64,000 nucleotides of DNA from contig NW_015971550.1 of NCBI RefSeq assembly GCF_000182565.1, positions 541,617-605,616 of the forward strand, in the 5' to 3' direction. Positions 31,865-44,505 of this stretch are shown here, in pieces (position 1 is the first letter of the stretch; each line of letters starts with the position of its first letter). The DNA comes from Spizellomyces punctatus DAOM BR117 (Eukaryota; Chytridiomycota; Chytridiomycetes; Spizellomycetales; Spizellomycetaceae). The notes beneath the pieces were generated by a model, which had not been told where the DNA came from, did no database searches, and saw nothing but the letters and a program-made list of their open reading frames with translations. The position numbers and the translations under genes were made by a program.

Positions 31865-34800
31865 TCAGTTCGATCCTCCATGAACAGCTCCAAATCCATT
31901 GGATTTCGCTTCCTGATCATGTTGTCTCTGTCGCTGTCGGAACGCTGCGTGCGCATCTTGGATCTCTTGGATGTACTTGTGAAGTTTTCGCATGCTTACT
32001 GGCTTCATGGTGTGGGACAGTGATTTGAGTACTCAGAAAACCGTATGAGAATCGAAATGAGCCCACCTTTGTCAAAAACAGATCCGCACCAGCCGCCAAA
32101 GCAGCTCTCTCATCCTCTGGGTTATCCAATCCAGTCATAACGACAATATTGGTTCGCGGGTGTGGCGTAACGTTTGAACTGCTCCCTCTCTCGGCAAGGT
32201 TGGCTTCTATGGACTCTTTATCGAGAGCGCGAATAGAGGACGTTGCGACGATGCCATTCATTACGGGCATCTGAACATCCATAAGGATCTGATCAAAGAA
32301 TGGCATTCATTTTCTTTATGCAAATATGGGCAAATCGCACCAAACACTTACCAATCGGTGCTGCCTCTCACGCCAAGCATCCACCGCTAGCTGACCGTTT
32401 TCAACAATATCATGTGGGAGGTTCTTGCGGGTGAGAAAGGTGGATAGAATTCGCTGATTGACTGGCACAGTACATGATATTAGCTTTTTAGATTAGATAT
32501 AGTAGGCTATTCACTATGCCACTTACTGGCATTGTCCTGGTAATAATAAACGACATCCACAGTCAATGAGAACTGTTAATTGAGCCAAGGATCATGAATG
32601 GATGAACCGCTCCTACCTCTGCGATCAAAATCCTAAATTCATCGATGGCCTCTTCACTGCTGCCCTCACTCCGGTCAGTTATGCTATTGTTGTCCGATGC
32701 ACTATCTCCATTTTCTCGAACTGTTATACAACTGTCCGTCCGTTCCCTCGTCAATCCATTCATCTCATACTGCTGCTTCATCTGGTCCATTTCCAATTCT
32801 GCGTCGAGTTTCCCGCGAGTTGCAATCAGATCTCTAAGCGTCGCATCAGAAACGTGCGCCGCTGCTCCAGGTGAATTCATCAAGATGTCCCACAAGATGG
32901 GCAGAATCTTTGCGGGACCTGCAGGCTTTACCGCAAAACGGATCTAGCAAGAAGAAAACATCATTCTGAGAATGGCTGTCGATCTTTTCAATTCGTCACA
33001 GTCTATTGCATTTACCTGACCGTGCCAAGGAGCGGCCGCTTGGCAGACTTCTTGAAAGTTTTGGAGTGCCGTGAAATAGATGATGACGGGCCGCTACAAG
33101 AGTTATATGTGAAAACGAACTTCAGTCTGTGCGTAAACTGATAAGTACTTACGTCTTTGGTGTGCGAGATCCTATCTAGCCACCGCAACTGCCCAACTTC
33201 ATCGTCTAGGACGAGGATATCGAAAGCTTTCCATTTCTTGCACTCGGCCCCGATATCGACATTATCGACGTCTGAATAGTCCCATCGTGCCTCTATCGTC
33301 TCAAAAGGAACACCCCATCTCGTTAAATACATGCCCAACCGAGTTCTACCCAGGGAATCGCCTTCCGATTTCCATACTCCAAGTTTAACGCTGTCAATAC
33401 GCTCTATAAATTTTTTGCGTTCTGAAACCGGACAGGAAAAGAATTCGCCATCTAAGCGTTGCAGATCTGCATCCACCCAGCTAGTGTCGGATGGGTAAAA
33501 CAGATCGATGGTAATTGTTATCGTTGTGCCTGGAGGAGGGACATTGACCTAGTTAAAAAGACATGATGACATAAAGTTCATTTCATCCATTCAACCTTGA
33601 CCCACGACACTATCCACTTCGATTGTTCCACCCATCTCATCCAATAATGTCTTGACGATAGACCTTGAGATAAACAAAAACGGTTGATGGTACGCCGGTA
33701 GGGACTTGTTAAGTTGAACACTCACATTCCCAATCCTGTCCCTTCCACTGCCTTGATCAAACGATCCTTGTTCGTAGCTTCCTGCTCAAATGGCGCAAAC
33801 ATCTTTTCCAAAAAGCTCTCCGCCATTCCGCATCCACTGTCCGAAATTCGAAATGTCACACGTCGTTTGTGATGGTAATCAGTTTCAGGCTCATCGTCAA
33901 CTGAACAGGGACGCAAGTCTGCTGTTTTTATTTCTTCCAACGATGATTTGTCAGACTCTTGATCGTCTGCATCAGAAAATGACTCTTCATTTGCGTCCGA
34001 TGGCTTGTTCTCTTTGGAACACCCATTGCTGCATGTTGGCCGCAATTGTCTCGGGCGGTCGCATGCACATGAATTGCAAGCTGCTTTAGGGGCGGCCTCC
34101 TTGAGGGGATTACTTTCTGGAGGAGCCTCTGTATCGGTGATGATGAGGTCAACCGCACCGACCTGCGTAAACTTGATGCTGTTGCCCAATAGCTACAAGA
34201 CAACTTTGTTAGTACTACGTTCGTGTGCCTTGTCAACAATGCTTACATTCACGAGAATCTGTCGTAGGCATCCTTCAGAACTAATGGTTCGCCTAAAATA
34301 TGGTGAGAGGGACTCTAACCAGTTCACATTTCAGTAATTGGGCTAAGGCTAAAGTCGTTAATAAAAGACACGAACTCACCGAGAAAGAAGCTCATTGTAA
34401 TACCCTTTTTAAATCCCACCGGACCCAAACTAGATAGGACCTCTTCAATGAGCTTGAACTGGTAAAATGACATGGAAATTGTTAACAATAAATAAACGCT
34501 CGTTAACATATTCTTCTTACCAAATCAAACTCGTAGACATTCTCACATTGTTTTGCACCACTTTCTGCTTTGCTGTAGACCAAGACTGTGCCCATGGCTT
34601 TAGCGATACCTTTTGCAATGTAGACAAAGTGTGTGCCTACCTTGGTTTATAATCCCCAGCAAGTTCTGACCGGAGCACTCTTGGAGGGTTCACGAGTCAG
34701 TTGGGCGGCAAAATAGATGCAAACTCACAATCGCAAGTTCACCTATGGTACTTAATAAGGTCCGTTGCGAATCATTTGTACATAAGTCGTTCAAGAGCTC

Positions 34801-36181
34801 TACGTTTGCGAGTATCCCGTGCAATGGTCTATCGAGGCAAACCGAGGGTCAAAAAAGAGCCCGTCATATGCAATGACAACGAAATATACGATACGTTACG
34901 TCCTAAGTTCATGGGACATTGAAGAGATAAACTGAATTACAGTCAAAAGAAACTTCAGCAAGAAAATTCAATCACACATTGAAAGCAAGTGCAAACGTAA
35001 CGCACCCTGCTTTTGGCTTGATTCGCCTCCCGCTCGTGTTGAACGTCGTCTTGTAATCTTTTTTGGCACTTCATGAGCTGGTCAAAGGACCCCAGGACGT
35101 AAAATCCGCAAGTGATGACATATATGTCCCCCAGCACCCAGTACCACTGATGTGATTCCAGAGGTGGGAGTTGCCGACCTGAAAATGGCGACACTGTGTG
35201 AGTGCCGCTTAATCATCTTTGTGAATTGCTTGCAATATCCCACCAAGGCTCCAGTAAAAAGACCACATATACAGCAAGACGGTGATGTATCCGACATGGG
35301 TTCCAAACTTGCGATCGACCAGAAAGTATCCAAACGGCGGGCCAATCAGGAATCCAGAATGCCTGTGACATTAAATTGCAATATGTGTGATGATCTGGCT
35401 GAAATCAATGAAGGAAATTGTCAGCTACGCACCCCAGTTTCCAAAACGCATCCGATACCATGCAAATGAAGGTAAACAAAGCTGTGACGGAGGTTAATCT
35501 TCCTTTTCGCGATCATCGGCGCCACGCAAGCAATTACCAAGAATAAAGAAAATAGCGATCTTGGCACACAGTCGAATATCTATCTAAATGCCATTCTGCG
35601 TAAGACACATAAGGTCTTACAAGTGTTGATACAGGCGATGGTATCATACTTTATCGGAACGGACACCCGCCAAGCAAGCAGAGAAAATGATTGTTCCCGA
35701 AAATGTCAGCGGGTCCATAATCTGAGAAGGTCTGAGTTGATCGCGTCTGAAAGCGGGAGAGGTATAATGCTTACAGATAGGTATGCTGGTGGAACACTGT
35801 ATCCTATTGATGTCGCAGCATTTTAGAAAAATCCGAATAAGGCAACGGCCACAGTAAATGGGAATTTACGACGTACCACTCTTGGCTTTCATTATCACAA
35901 GGACCAAGTCCTGTACGGTGAAGAAGGCCTTCCAAGAGATCACCGATTATTATCCACAATGAAGTAGGATACAGATGTGTGCGCTTATGGAATTGTACCA
36001 TTGTAACAAGGGTTGTAAGCAGCAGGCACACTGTGATGCGTGTCTGCAGCAGCTGGCGCATCGCTTCAAAGTCATCTCCAGATCCAACACGTTTGCGCTT
36101 TATTCGCTTTGGTATGAAGAAATCGATGCCATAGATGATGACCCCCAAGACCTTAAACCGTACGCTAGTTTCGACAATCAT
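31865..36181 (-). CDS. Membrane-bound hybrid histidine kinase
   Basis: A multi-exon gene (about 17 exons by frame-following) from ATG at 36181 to TGA at 31865-31867. Order: about six hydrophobic segments (for example ITVCLLLTTLVTM, LFSLFLVIACVAPMI, GYITVLLYMWSFYWSLG, LGDIYVITCGFYVLGS), a short coiled linker, then the HisKA H-box SMSHELRTPLHGILANVELL. The ATPase domain has N-box LRQILVNLLGNSIKFT, G1 ISDSGCGM, F-box MFAPFEQ and G2 GTGLGMSIVKTLLDEMGGT, with an acidic insert of about 100 residues between N and G1. A degenerate receiver-like region follows, then a true receiver: ILIAEDNAINQRILSTFL, phospho-acceptor Asp in LMDVQMPVMNG and Lys in LTKPVSMRK. No PAS domain was seen. The kinase should autophosphorylate and pass phosphate to its receiver and a downstream Hpt protein. 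Confidence 0.92.
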
Positions 36182-36832
36182 TGATATTTGAGAGGGTATA
36201 TGTGCACATTGCCTAGCACCTGTAAGGTAGTGTACCTGTCTGCGCCTGAACCCTGGTTTCCTCGGGGAAGTACAGGCTCATAACTTGACCTTTTGCGCAT
36301 GTTCTTTGGAGACCAGATGGACATCAATTAAAAAGATCGAACTCGAATGGGCAGTTTGATTGCTGATGGTAAGAAAACCCTTTGAGTCCCCTCCAATATG
36401 AAGCGGGAAGAGCCCCATTTCACACTCATTATAAAATCACCATTCGTCGTGAGGTCGGAGCAATCCAATCGAGGCTCTAATAATCATGACGTCGGCTTAT
36501 GTAAGCACCTGCGCCACACATTCCGATCCTGATGCGAAGCTATCGTTATTTACCAGTAGGGCTTTTAATGTCGCCCCCGCTGTTCGCCAACCCTTCCGGC
36601 CAAGCTAAATATAGCGGACAATTGAGGATCATCTCCTTTTGTCTCCCGCCATCTATATATAGCATGATATTGCTGGCCATGGAAAGCAGCCTCAGCGGTT
36701 GGATGCCCTTTTTGGGTGTTGCTGGGCGACTTATCGCCTTCGTAGGGGAACGTTTGGGTTCTACATTGCTCGGGCTGGTTCCCTGCTGTCTTTTTCTAAC
36801 ATCATCTTGCTCCCCATCAACATCTCCTAGAA
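36182..36832. promoter_or_regulatory. Shared upstream region of the kinase and 7TM-RGS receptor genes
   Basis: 651 bp between two divergent sensory genes. Overlapping open frames here (plus 36532 onward, minus 36546-36854) conflict with each other and are treated as chance. A TATATATA run lies at about 36653-36660. Confidence 0.4.
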
Positions 36833-39261
36833 ATGGTGCTTCTTCCGTACGCAAATTCTACAGCTTTTGGTATGCTCGAACTTTCCATGACACATGTCTG
36901 ATAAACAGGATCACTGATCGGGAATCATTATTGATTATTAGAAGAGACATGGCCGACATGTTACAAGATTGTTCTGTCCATCTTGACACTGTTTTGGGCT
37001 GTGACAACAGGACTTTTCATCATACGACGAAAGTCTCAGTTTATGGCGGGTAGGGAAGTAGGCTGGACCCTCGTTCAGGTAAATTGACCCCAGCTGTCAA
37101 CGAACATTTAGCCATAATATAATGAACTCAGTACATGTCTTCCCTTCCAGGCAGCAGCAGGGTGGCTGGCGGTAGCTACATCTTGCTTGACAAAGATCTA
37201 CTTTAGTCAGCCCTGTTTCATACAGCTATGGGCTTACAATTTGACGGGAATGGTGTGGTGTCTAGCGATGCTTGTAAGAGGGTAAGATGTTTGCGCATTG
37301 CTGATTATTCCTCCATCCTCCCATTGATATCTTGTTATAGCATAAAGTTCTACTTCCAAGTACAGCTGAATCATGTCAGACTGTTTGGGACAGGCAGTCT
37401 TGAAAAAATACCCACCTCCTTAAGCGAAGAACCTTCTTCCACGTCTACCCGAGTCAGGACTGCTAGCCTTCGTGACAAGCCCACCATAATGCGAGGATTG
37501 TACCTACCGTCGTCAATACCACCGTCGCCAGTATCTAACTCGAGTGATTATGGAGTCATAGATCCGTCAATTGCCTCTGTTTCTCGCATGGGCCGGCGGT
37601 TTGAAGGCTCTTACAATTTTGAAGCCAGAGATACCCTAAGAGGGATGCGAAGCAACTGGTGGTGGACCAATCGAGAGAGGTCCACAGATAGATACCTGCT
37701 TTTTTGGTTTGGAGTGATTATGGGAGTGGACGTGGTGGGAATGGTGTTGGTTCAGGTACGGAGTACATTGGGTTCATACTTTCTGCCATATATGTGTCTG
37801 ATTGATATAAATCATCTTACTTAGATATTCACGAAGACGTTCCAGATATGGCCGACAGTCGCGATTTCTCCCGGGTGTGTATCCCAATGGGAGGTAAGAG
37901 GACCTGCCTGGGAGACGCATTTGTAACTCATCATTAGCTTAATTGCCCATCTTCGGTACCACTAGTACTTGCCACAATTTCTAGGCACGTTTCTCTATTA
38001 TACCATAGCGTGTCCAATAGTGTTATGGAGGTTGCGGTCTGTTAGAGATAATTATGGTGTTCGCAATGACTTGCTCATTAGCGTGCTTACCACCCTGCCG
38101 CTGTTTACGGTGAGTCCGCGCACCGCAAGTGCTTCTGGATTTCTAAAATAACGCAAGTTAAGTAGATGTTCCTGGCATGGCGTTACATTCCGCGGACCGC
38201 ATACCTTTCGTGGCATCCACACAATTGGTACATACTTGGGTTGATGGTGGCCCATACAATATCCGTTCTATATCCGGTCATTCAGTCCTATCGAGACGAA
38301 CGAATCCGTGCCAAAATGGTTTTACTTCACAATATGACGAGCTTCGCACAAGTTTTAAGCGACAAGGCAATATGGGACCAATTTAAAACTTATATGGCAG
38401 CAGGTAGAGCTGAACAACCTTTAGGATCGTATAGGTGATCCCGCTTCTCACAACAGCCCGTTTGATTCGCAGATTTCTGTGTCGAGAACGCTCTCTTTTT
38501 CGAAGCATACCAGGAGCTTCTTGTCATCGCGGCAGCAGCGTTTGCACGTGCCAACATTGTTATTCCCGGAATGCCCCATCATGGATCAGCTCTCGCCACA
38601 TCGACCATCCGTAGCGGGAAGATTTTCAACGATCTTCTCCGTCGCCGGGCGTCGATGAGCGGAGGAGGATACCCGCAAATTTGTTCCTTGACCCGCAATC
38701 GCGCTCCAAGTACCACCCCAAGTTCACGACTTTCCAGCACTAACAGTAGCTCATCACCGCAAATTGAGACCACTGCTCCCGCATCCAAGCCTTGCACTTC
38801 CCACGAGAATGAGCAAGTTGGCGGGCCCCTTCCCGTCTTTGTTGACATGCCCGTTCCAGAATCAGCTCGTGCGCTGTATAAAGCATTTTATGAAAATTAC
38901 TTGGAACCTGGTGCGCCGTATGAAGTCAATCTGCCTTCAAACATTCGGGACCAAGTCCAGCATGCGTTGAGCGAAGATAAGATAACTGTAGGGATGTATG
39001 ATGCCGCAAAGGACGAGGTGGTCCAGATTATGGTAAATACAGTCGTTCAAGTCTGTAAACCGATCATGTTACTCAAGAATTGGAATCTAGTTTCTCAATA
39101 GCTTTCCCACGTTCCTGCATGCAATCCGCAACCAGGGACAGTACACGGTAGACATTGCAGGCTCTGTTGACATTAAGGACATACATGAACCAGACATCGG
39201 TGTGGACAGTGGAATGGAAAAGGGGACCGCTCAAGTGTCCATGGGATCCGGGGAACCGTAA
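36833..39261 (+). CDS. Seven-transmembrane receptor with C-terminal RGS domain
   Basis: Nine exons join in frame across introns 36870-36941, 37079-37150, 37274-37365, 37756-37824, 37894-37965, 38110-38165, 38404-38472 and 39033-39090. The short extracellular start (MVLLPYANSTAF, with an N-glycosylation site) precedes seven hydrophobic segments, including VLSILTLFWAVTTGLFI, AAAGWLAVATSCL, LWAYNLTGMVWCLAML, FWFGVIMGVDVVGMVLVQ, FLGTFLYYTIACPIVLW and LGLMVAHTISVLYPVI. A Ser-rich loop of about 100 residues separates helices 3 and 4. The tail is an RGS fold: WDQFKTYMAADFCVENALFF, EAYQEL, a Ser-rich insert, then VPESARALYKAFYENYLEPG and MYDAAKDEVVQIM, with SFPTFLHAIR ending it. Such receptors (fungal GprK type, plant RGS1) both sense a ligand and accelerate G-alpha GTP hydrolysis. 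The ligand is unknown. Confidence 0.87.
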
Positions 39262-39519
39262 ATGGTCTACAGGCACCCATATTCAGTAGCATGATATCAC
39301 TGCTCTCTGATTCACCGCAATTACATGTATTTATTTCTGTAAATATGATAAAAACCAAGGTTCCTCAGATATCTCTACCGTACTGCATAACTTTGCCGTA
39401 TATCCGTAGATCAGGTGTATACACCTGCCGACCGTCTCCAAAAAAGCTCTATTTTACTCGGTAATCTACTGGGAAATTTGGGATGTTCGGATCTCAATCT
39501 CGGCACGCGTAGTAAATGA

Positions 39520-40092
39520 ACATCAACCATTCCTATTCCCGATGGTAACGCTTGCAGCCAGCTGGTTTGTCGCCAATTGCCCATTGCCTGCCCGATTGCA
39601 AATGGTATTCCTAGCATTTTAATTGACAGATTTGTAAAAAGTGACGAGGATGAGTTCTATCGTCAGGTAGGTTTTCGGAAATCCAACGCCCAAGTTCATC
39701 AGACGACGACAAGTTCCCCGGATCCACAATCGATCACGTATGACTTGTACAAGTATTTTAAACCTGGACAAAGCGCCGACGTGTAAACTCTCTGAAAGAT
39801 CCCTGTACCATTCCAGCTGATGCCCTATGACTTGGAGGAAGGCTAATAAGGAGGATCCGAGTGATGAACTTCCTTCTTGGCAAAATGTAGTCTCGATACG
39901 ATGTCCAGCTGCCAAGTTGCCAACAACATGCAAGAGATGCTTATATCTCGATTTGTGAAGCTCTAGTCCTTTTGCTTCTACATCTTGACAACGCTGTGCC
40001 CAGTAAGTGCTTTAAAACATGATGCTGATACTCTCCAGGCTGCGCAGAGGTCGAGTCCTTTTAGACGAGGCAGCGATTAATAGTTGGTGCTA
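39520..40092 (+). pseudogene. Possible small multi-exon gene or gene fragment, unrecognised
   Basis: Three coding-like stretches can be joined with plausible GT-AG introns: an open segment containing DEDEFYRQVGFRKS and ITYDLYKYFKPGQSAD (to 39777), then SDELPSWQNVVSIRCPAAKL and ICEALVLLLLHLDNAVP after a 66-nt intron ending at 39843, then SRVLLDEAAINSWC before a stop near 40090. The CEALVLLLLHL segment faintly recalls a RhoGAP-type helix, but that is too weak to name. No good start codon was found upstream, so this may be a remnant. Further open sequence to 40518 on the same strand could be more of it. Confidence 0.25.
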
Positions 40093-40608
40093 ATTGGTCG
40101 AAGAGACCGTTCAGAGACACGCCTGCCTGCATCTTTGCACATGTCCCTTGGATATCTGCTTGCACTGTGTATGACGTAATTCTCAAATATTGGAAACGCT
40201 GCAAGATGGCTCGGGCATTATCCTTTGCTATTATACAGTTGGCCAATCTGAGAGATTTGTTTGATCCATCTGGCCAGGTTCGCTTGTAATAGCTTGCAGC
40301 CGAAATCAAAGCCCGACGTGTTGAGCTTGTCACAATGCAGCAAGATAATTGCTGTTTCTACAGATACATTCGGAGATACAAGTCCACAGCATCCACTACC
40401 AATTGTGTTTGATAACAGGGAACAGCAGGTTCTTACGTCCAGCGTCGCAGCATCAAAAGAAACAAGTAATGTCCTGGTAAGATCCTGTTCAAAAGTTGTC
40501 CGAAGCCCGACGAACTGAGTCCGAATGGCTCCGTGTGCTGTGCCACTCATCTCCGTGCCTTTGAGCCTTGAGCCTCAAACGACTTTGAGATCTCCCATTG
40601 GCGCACAC

Positions 40609-41484
40609 ATGTCCTTCTTTCGGGTTCCTCGATGGTCTGGGCAAAGATGGGGAGCTCTTATATCCAATCAGCGACTCTCTGGCTCCAAGTGCCCTTGCGC
40701 CCCGTCCTCCCATCCTTGTCCACCATCGACGTCTCATTCCCAAGTCCGTCACGCAGGTCACAACAAGTGGTCAAAGATCAAGCGAGCAAAAGGTGCTAAC
40801 GATCTGCAGAGGGCTAATCAGACATCTAAAATTACTCGACAAATCATCTCTGCGGTCAAAGCCGGAGGTGGCGAGACTGATCCATCTCATAATCTGTATT
40901 TGGCCTCCGCCCTCCAACTTGCCCGTTCACATCAATTGCCCAAGGCAACACTGGAAAACGCTCTTAAAAAGGCCTCTGGTGCTACTGCAGGAGGAGCTGA
41001 AGAATTGTACTCAACCGTTTACGAGGGTTTAGGTCCCGCTGGCGTGGCGTGTATTGTCGAGGCGCTGACGGATAATAGGAACCGGACATTTGCAGAAGTG
41101 CGGCATGCATTTACAAAGCGAGGAGGCAGCATGACGCCCGTGGCCTACCTTTTCACCAAAACGGGGCGTATCGTGTTTAGTGCAGGGACATCGGGTCATT
41201 CGATTTCGCAGATGGAAGATTGTGCGATTGAGTGCGAAGTAGAGGATATCGTTGAAGCAGACGAGGCGGAAGGTACTCTAGAGGTACACTGTGCCGTGAA
41301 GGATCTTCTTGCAGTCAAAAAGGGACTTGAGGCCAAAGGATATGAAATCAAGGAATTTGAAACGGCATATGTGAGTGAAGAGAAGGTCGCTGTGTCGGAT
41401 GCTGAATCGAAAAATTTTGAAAGTTTGTTAGAGCAATTGGATGGAATGGAAGATGTGGTCAAGGTACATCATAACGCTACCTGA
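40609..41484 (+). CDS. TACO1: Mitochondrial TACO1/YebC-family translational regulator
   Basis: A single-exon frame. From Met at 40609 the protein has about 291 residues; an in-frame ATG at 40525 would add 28 and is an equally possible annotation. The first 45 residues are Arg/Ser-rich without acidic residues, as in a mitochondrial presequence. The mature part begins HAGHNKWSKIKRAKGANDLQ, the YebC signature, and continues with ARSHQLPKATLENALKKASG, YEGLGPAGVACIVEALTDN, NRTFAEVRHAFTKRGGSM and a C-terminal ferredoxin-like domain. Human TACO1 promotes translation of mitochondrial COX1, and bacterial YebC helps ribosomes through proline stretches. The gene lies alone on the plus strand with its 3' end facing the LEKR1 3' end. 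Confidence 0.93.
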   Translation: MSFFRVPRWSGQRWGALISNQRLSGSKCPCAPSSHPCPPSTSHSQVRHAGHNKWSKIKRAKGANDLQRANQTSKITRQIISAVKAGGGETDPSHNLYLASALQLARSHQLPKATLENALKKASGATAGGAEELYSTVYEGLGPAGVACIVEALTDNRNRTFAEVRHAFTKRGGSMTPVAYLFTKTGRIVFSAGTSGHSISQMEDCAIECEVEDIVEADEAEGTLEVHCAVKDLLAVKKGLEAKGYEIKEFETAYVSEEKVAVSDAESKNFESLLEQLDGMEDVVKVHHNAT

Positions 41485-41652
41485 GGGATGGAGACCATTG
41501 CGTTATAAACAGAGAAGTGACGATGGATATGTGAAATGGGTTTCATATGAAGCCAAGAGATATCAATTATTAGGAAGATTTTGACTTAGATGGCATAGAA
41601 GTGGGCTTCATCCTTCAACACCATGTAGATAGCTAAAAAAAAAGTACACAAT

Positions 41653-44505
41653 TTATTTTCTTCTTCCAGTGCCCATACTCCACGACGACCTGGTTGCCGC
41701 CCCCCTGGCTAATACTGCACTACTCCTCAGGTCCGCACTCGATCGTGCGGCCAGGACCTTACCCTTTTTAGCTGCTGCCGCTTTCATGAGCGCCTGGAAT
41801 GTTTTCTCCCCTGGGTCTGATGGGCTCGTCATTTCGCGTGCAGGGGGCAGATGCGGCATCGACTGTGTCTGTGATAACTTTTGTGGGGTAGCGCTACTTG
41901 GGCGATAATTGACCTGAGGCGTTGTGGCACCCTTCTCGCCAGATCCTCCGCGTTGGATGATTGAAAGCTTTGCAAGGAGTTCCATCCGCTCCTCACATTC
42001 CAATCGAACCGTTTCCTTTAGGAATTTAATTTCGGCTTCTCTTTTGGCCAGTGTTGATTTCAAATCTGCGAGCTCCTTGGGATCAGTACATGGTTGCGAG
42101 GATGGACGAGCGGATGTCAGTGCCAATTGTTCCTCGAGGGCCCGAATACGCGCTTGGTAGTGAGCGAAGTCTGCGGCATTGGATGACTGCATAGTATTCG
42201 CTTAATGCGAGCAGCTGAGGCACTGAACGAACGAACCAATTTCTCACCTGCAACTTGCTGAGCTGCTCATTCAATACGGCGTACTTTCGCTCCCAATTTT
42301 CTTCAGCGTGCGTCACTTGGCGAGCCGCCCGAAGATCTGCTTCATCTTTCGCGAGCCGCAATGCATCAATTTGTCGCTGCAGACGATCCCGCGCAACATT
42401 CATTTCCTGTTGCCCGAATATGACCATCAATTACCGGGTGATCGCTCAACATTTTGCGAGAACCTGATCTTACCGTATTCAAAGTCTCTCTGAGATGTCG
42501 AAGTGCTTCCTCTTTATCAGCTGTCAAGGTTCGGCGAAGTTCTGCTTCACGTTTGTCGGCCTGCAAACATAGAACCGTATATCGTCAAGATCCACCTTGC
42601 ATTTGGTATACGATTTAAGTCTACCTCCGTTCGTCCGGCTTCTTTGATGTCTTCCAGGAACTTATCTTGAAGCTGTTTTATCCTACTTTGATGCGCTTCG
42701 ATGGTTTTTTGCCTAAACTTCTAGGTAAGAATACAACAGATCGAAAACATTTGTATTGTGAACAGCTACCTTTCCGCGCGTAAGCCTTGCATTGTCGAAT
42801 GAAGATCCCGGACAGTGCGCTCCAAAACGTGGACTTGTTCCTGCGCAACATTTAAGTGGGTTCAGTAAATTCCACTCAGGCTGTGAGAACAGGTATGTAC
42901 ACACATCTTTTTGCGCCATGGCTCTGTGAGCATTGGCGAGAGCAGTGCCTCCTTCCTCCAGAGACCTCCGCTCTTCCTTGAACCTGTCCAATGCTTCTTT
43001 CAATTCTCTCTGTCGGTTGGGTTCCTTTACTCTTCATGACATCCTGACCAACTATTGAGACATTATAGCGTCATACCTCCTTGAGTGCAACTTTCCCATC
43101 CAACACGGCGATCCTGTTCTCGAGAGCACATATGTCTTTCTGATGAAGATCTTTTTCTTGAGAAAAGCGGCTCTCTAGCTCATGCATTCGGGTGCGGAGC
43201 TTATCACGTTCATGCGTCAAGTCCTGGAAGCGTCATGTTGCCTGGTTTAGCATAAATTCTTCGTCAAGGGACTTGTGAATACGATGCGTACCGCAACCAG
43301 GGTATTTGCGGCATGCAGCTGGTCCTCCAATTTCAAGCAAGTCGCTTGTAAACCTTGGGCGTAATCTACGAAAAGGAATTAGCCGAGTACCCACCGTTGT
43401 GATTACGGACCATTGCATTCTAACTTTTTTGCGTATTTATATGCTCGGATGCTTCCAGTTTCTGGATGTTTATATCATGCATAAGGCGATCATTTCGGTC
43501 TTGGCTGTTGTTCAAGGAAAATCAGTTCGGTAAATTCATCAACGGGTTGTTCCTTTCTATCCCTCACCTGTCCTGCAATTCCCCTCGTAGGTTATCCAAC
43601 TCCTTTTGCAGAATCCCCATATCCCCCTGAGCTTTCAGCTGCGTTGCCTTTCGAACCGCTTCACACTGTTTACGCAGATAGGAATTAAACTGGCCGGTCA
43701 ACCCCTGCTGAACGGTTGGCAGGATCTCTCGGAGGTTGCGCGAATACCTAAACAATCGTTCGAGTGATATGAGCGTCATCGAAAACGTTCCCCTTAAAAG
43801 TCTGTAGCTTACGTCTGTCGCACATCTGCCTTCACTATATTGACTTGCTTTCGTTGATCTAAAAGTTCCGCGCGTATACTCGTGAGAATTTGGACAAGCT
43901 CGTGTATTTGCCGTCGCTGATCTTCCTTTGCTTTTGAATATTTCTGTCGCGATACTTCCTAACATTCGTATCTTGTTTTAAAATGCATGAGGTTTGGGGC
44001 AGAATACACAGATCCACATACTAGGTCATTGGTAACCCTTTGATTCTCGGCCTGCGCATCTTCTAAAGCCATTCGAGATTTCTGTGCATCTTCCTGCACC
44101 TTCTTCAACTGTTCCTCTAATGCCTCATTTTTCCGAGCGGCTTTTTGTTGTGCGTCGCTTAATGAATCCATTCGAGCTAGTAATTCAGGCCTCTCACGAG
44201 CATAATCCTGGATAAACCGAGAAGGACAGGAAAAGGTATTAGAACAAGTTTCACAAATGCCCAAGTTGCAACCAACCCACCTCTCACCCCACCTGCATGC
44301 TGCGCAAGTCCTTTTCCAATCCCTTGACATGTTCTTGCATACGCTCATACTTTGTCAGAAGAAGGTATGATATTCCACAGTACTGACATGCTGTCTCAGC
44401 TTCGGACATTTGAAGGATTTCCTCTGGCAATGGATGATAGGGGGTCAAATCGGTAGATGGAAGATATAGCGAGCTTGCGCTCTCGTAAGGTGCTTGGCTC
44501 GCCAT
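41653..44505 (-). CDS. LEKR1: LEKR1-like coiled-coil protein
   Basis: A multi-exon gene (about ten exons) from ATG at 44505 to a stop at 41653. The N-terminus carries the block typical of LEKR1: YHPLPEEILQMSEAETACQY, then CGISYLLLTKYERMQEHVKG and LEKDL. It includes a CxxC pair that may bind zinc. The remaining several hundred residues are almost continuous coiled coil (for example ARKNEALEEQLKKVQEDAQK and EKTFQALMKAAAAKKGKV), ending in a basic Ser/Arg tail. Vertebrate LEKR1 is poorly studied; its distribution follows flagellated organisms, so a centriolar or flagellar role is inferred. Exon borders in the middle were not all fixed. The start codon is 193 bp from that of the divergent LRGUK-like gene. 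Confidence 0.82.

Noticed and set aside
36532-37053. Long open frame before the 7TM-RGS receptor
   Set aside because: It conflicts with an equally open minus frame. The receptor's true start is explained better by the short exon at 36833-36869 spliced to 36942.
40218-40550. Minus-strand frame of 110 codons upstream of TACO1
   Set aside because: It overlaps an equally open plus frame and has no recognisable motif. It may cover the tail of the uncertain 39520-40092 remnant.
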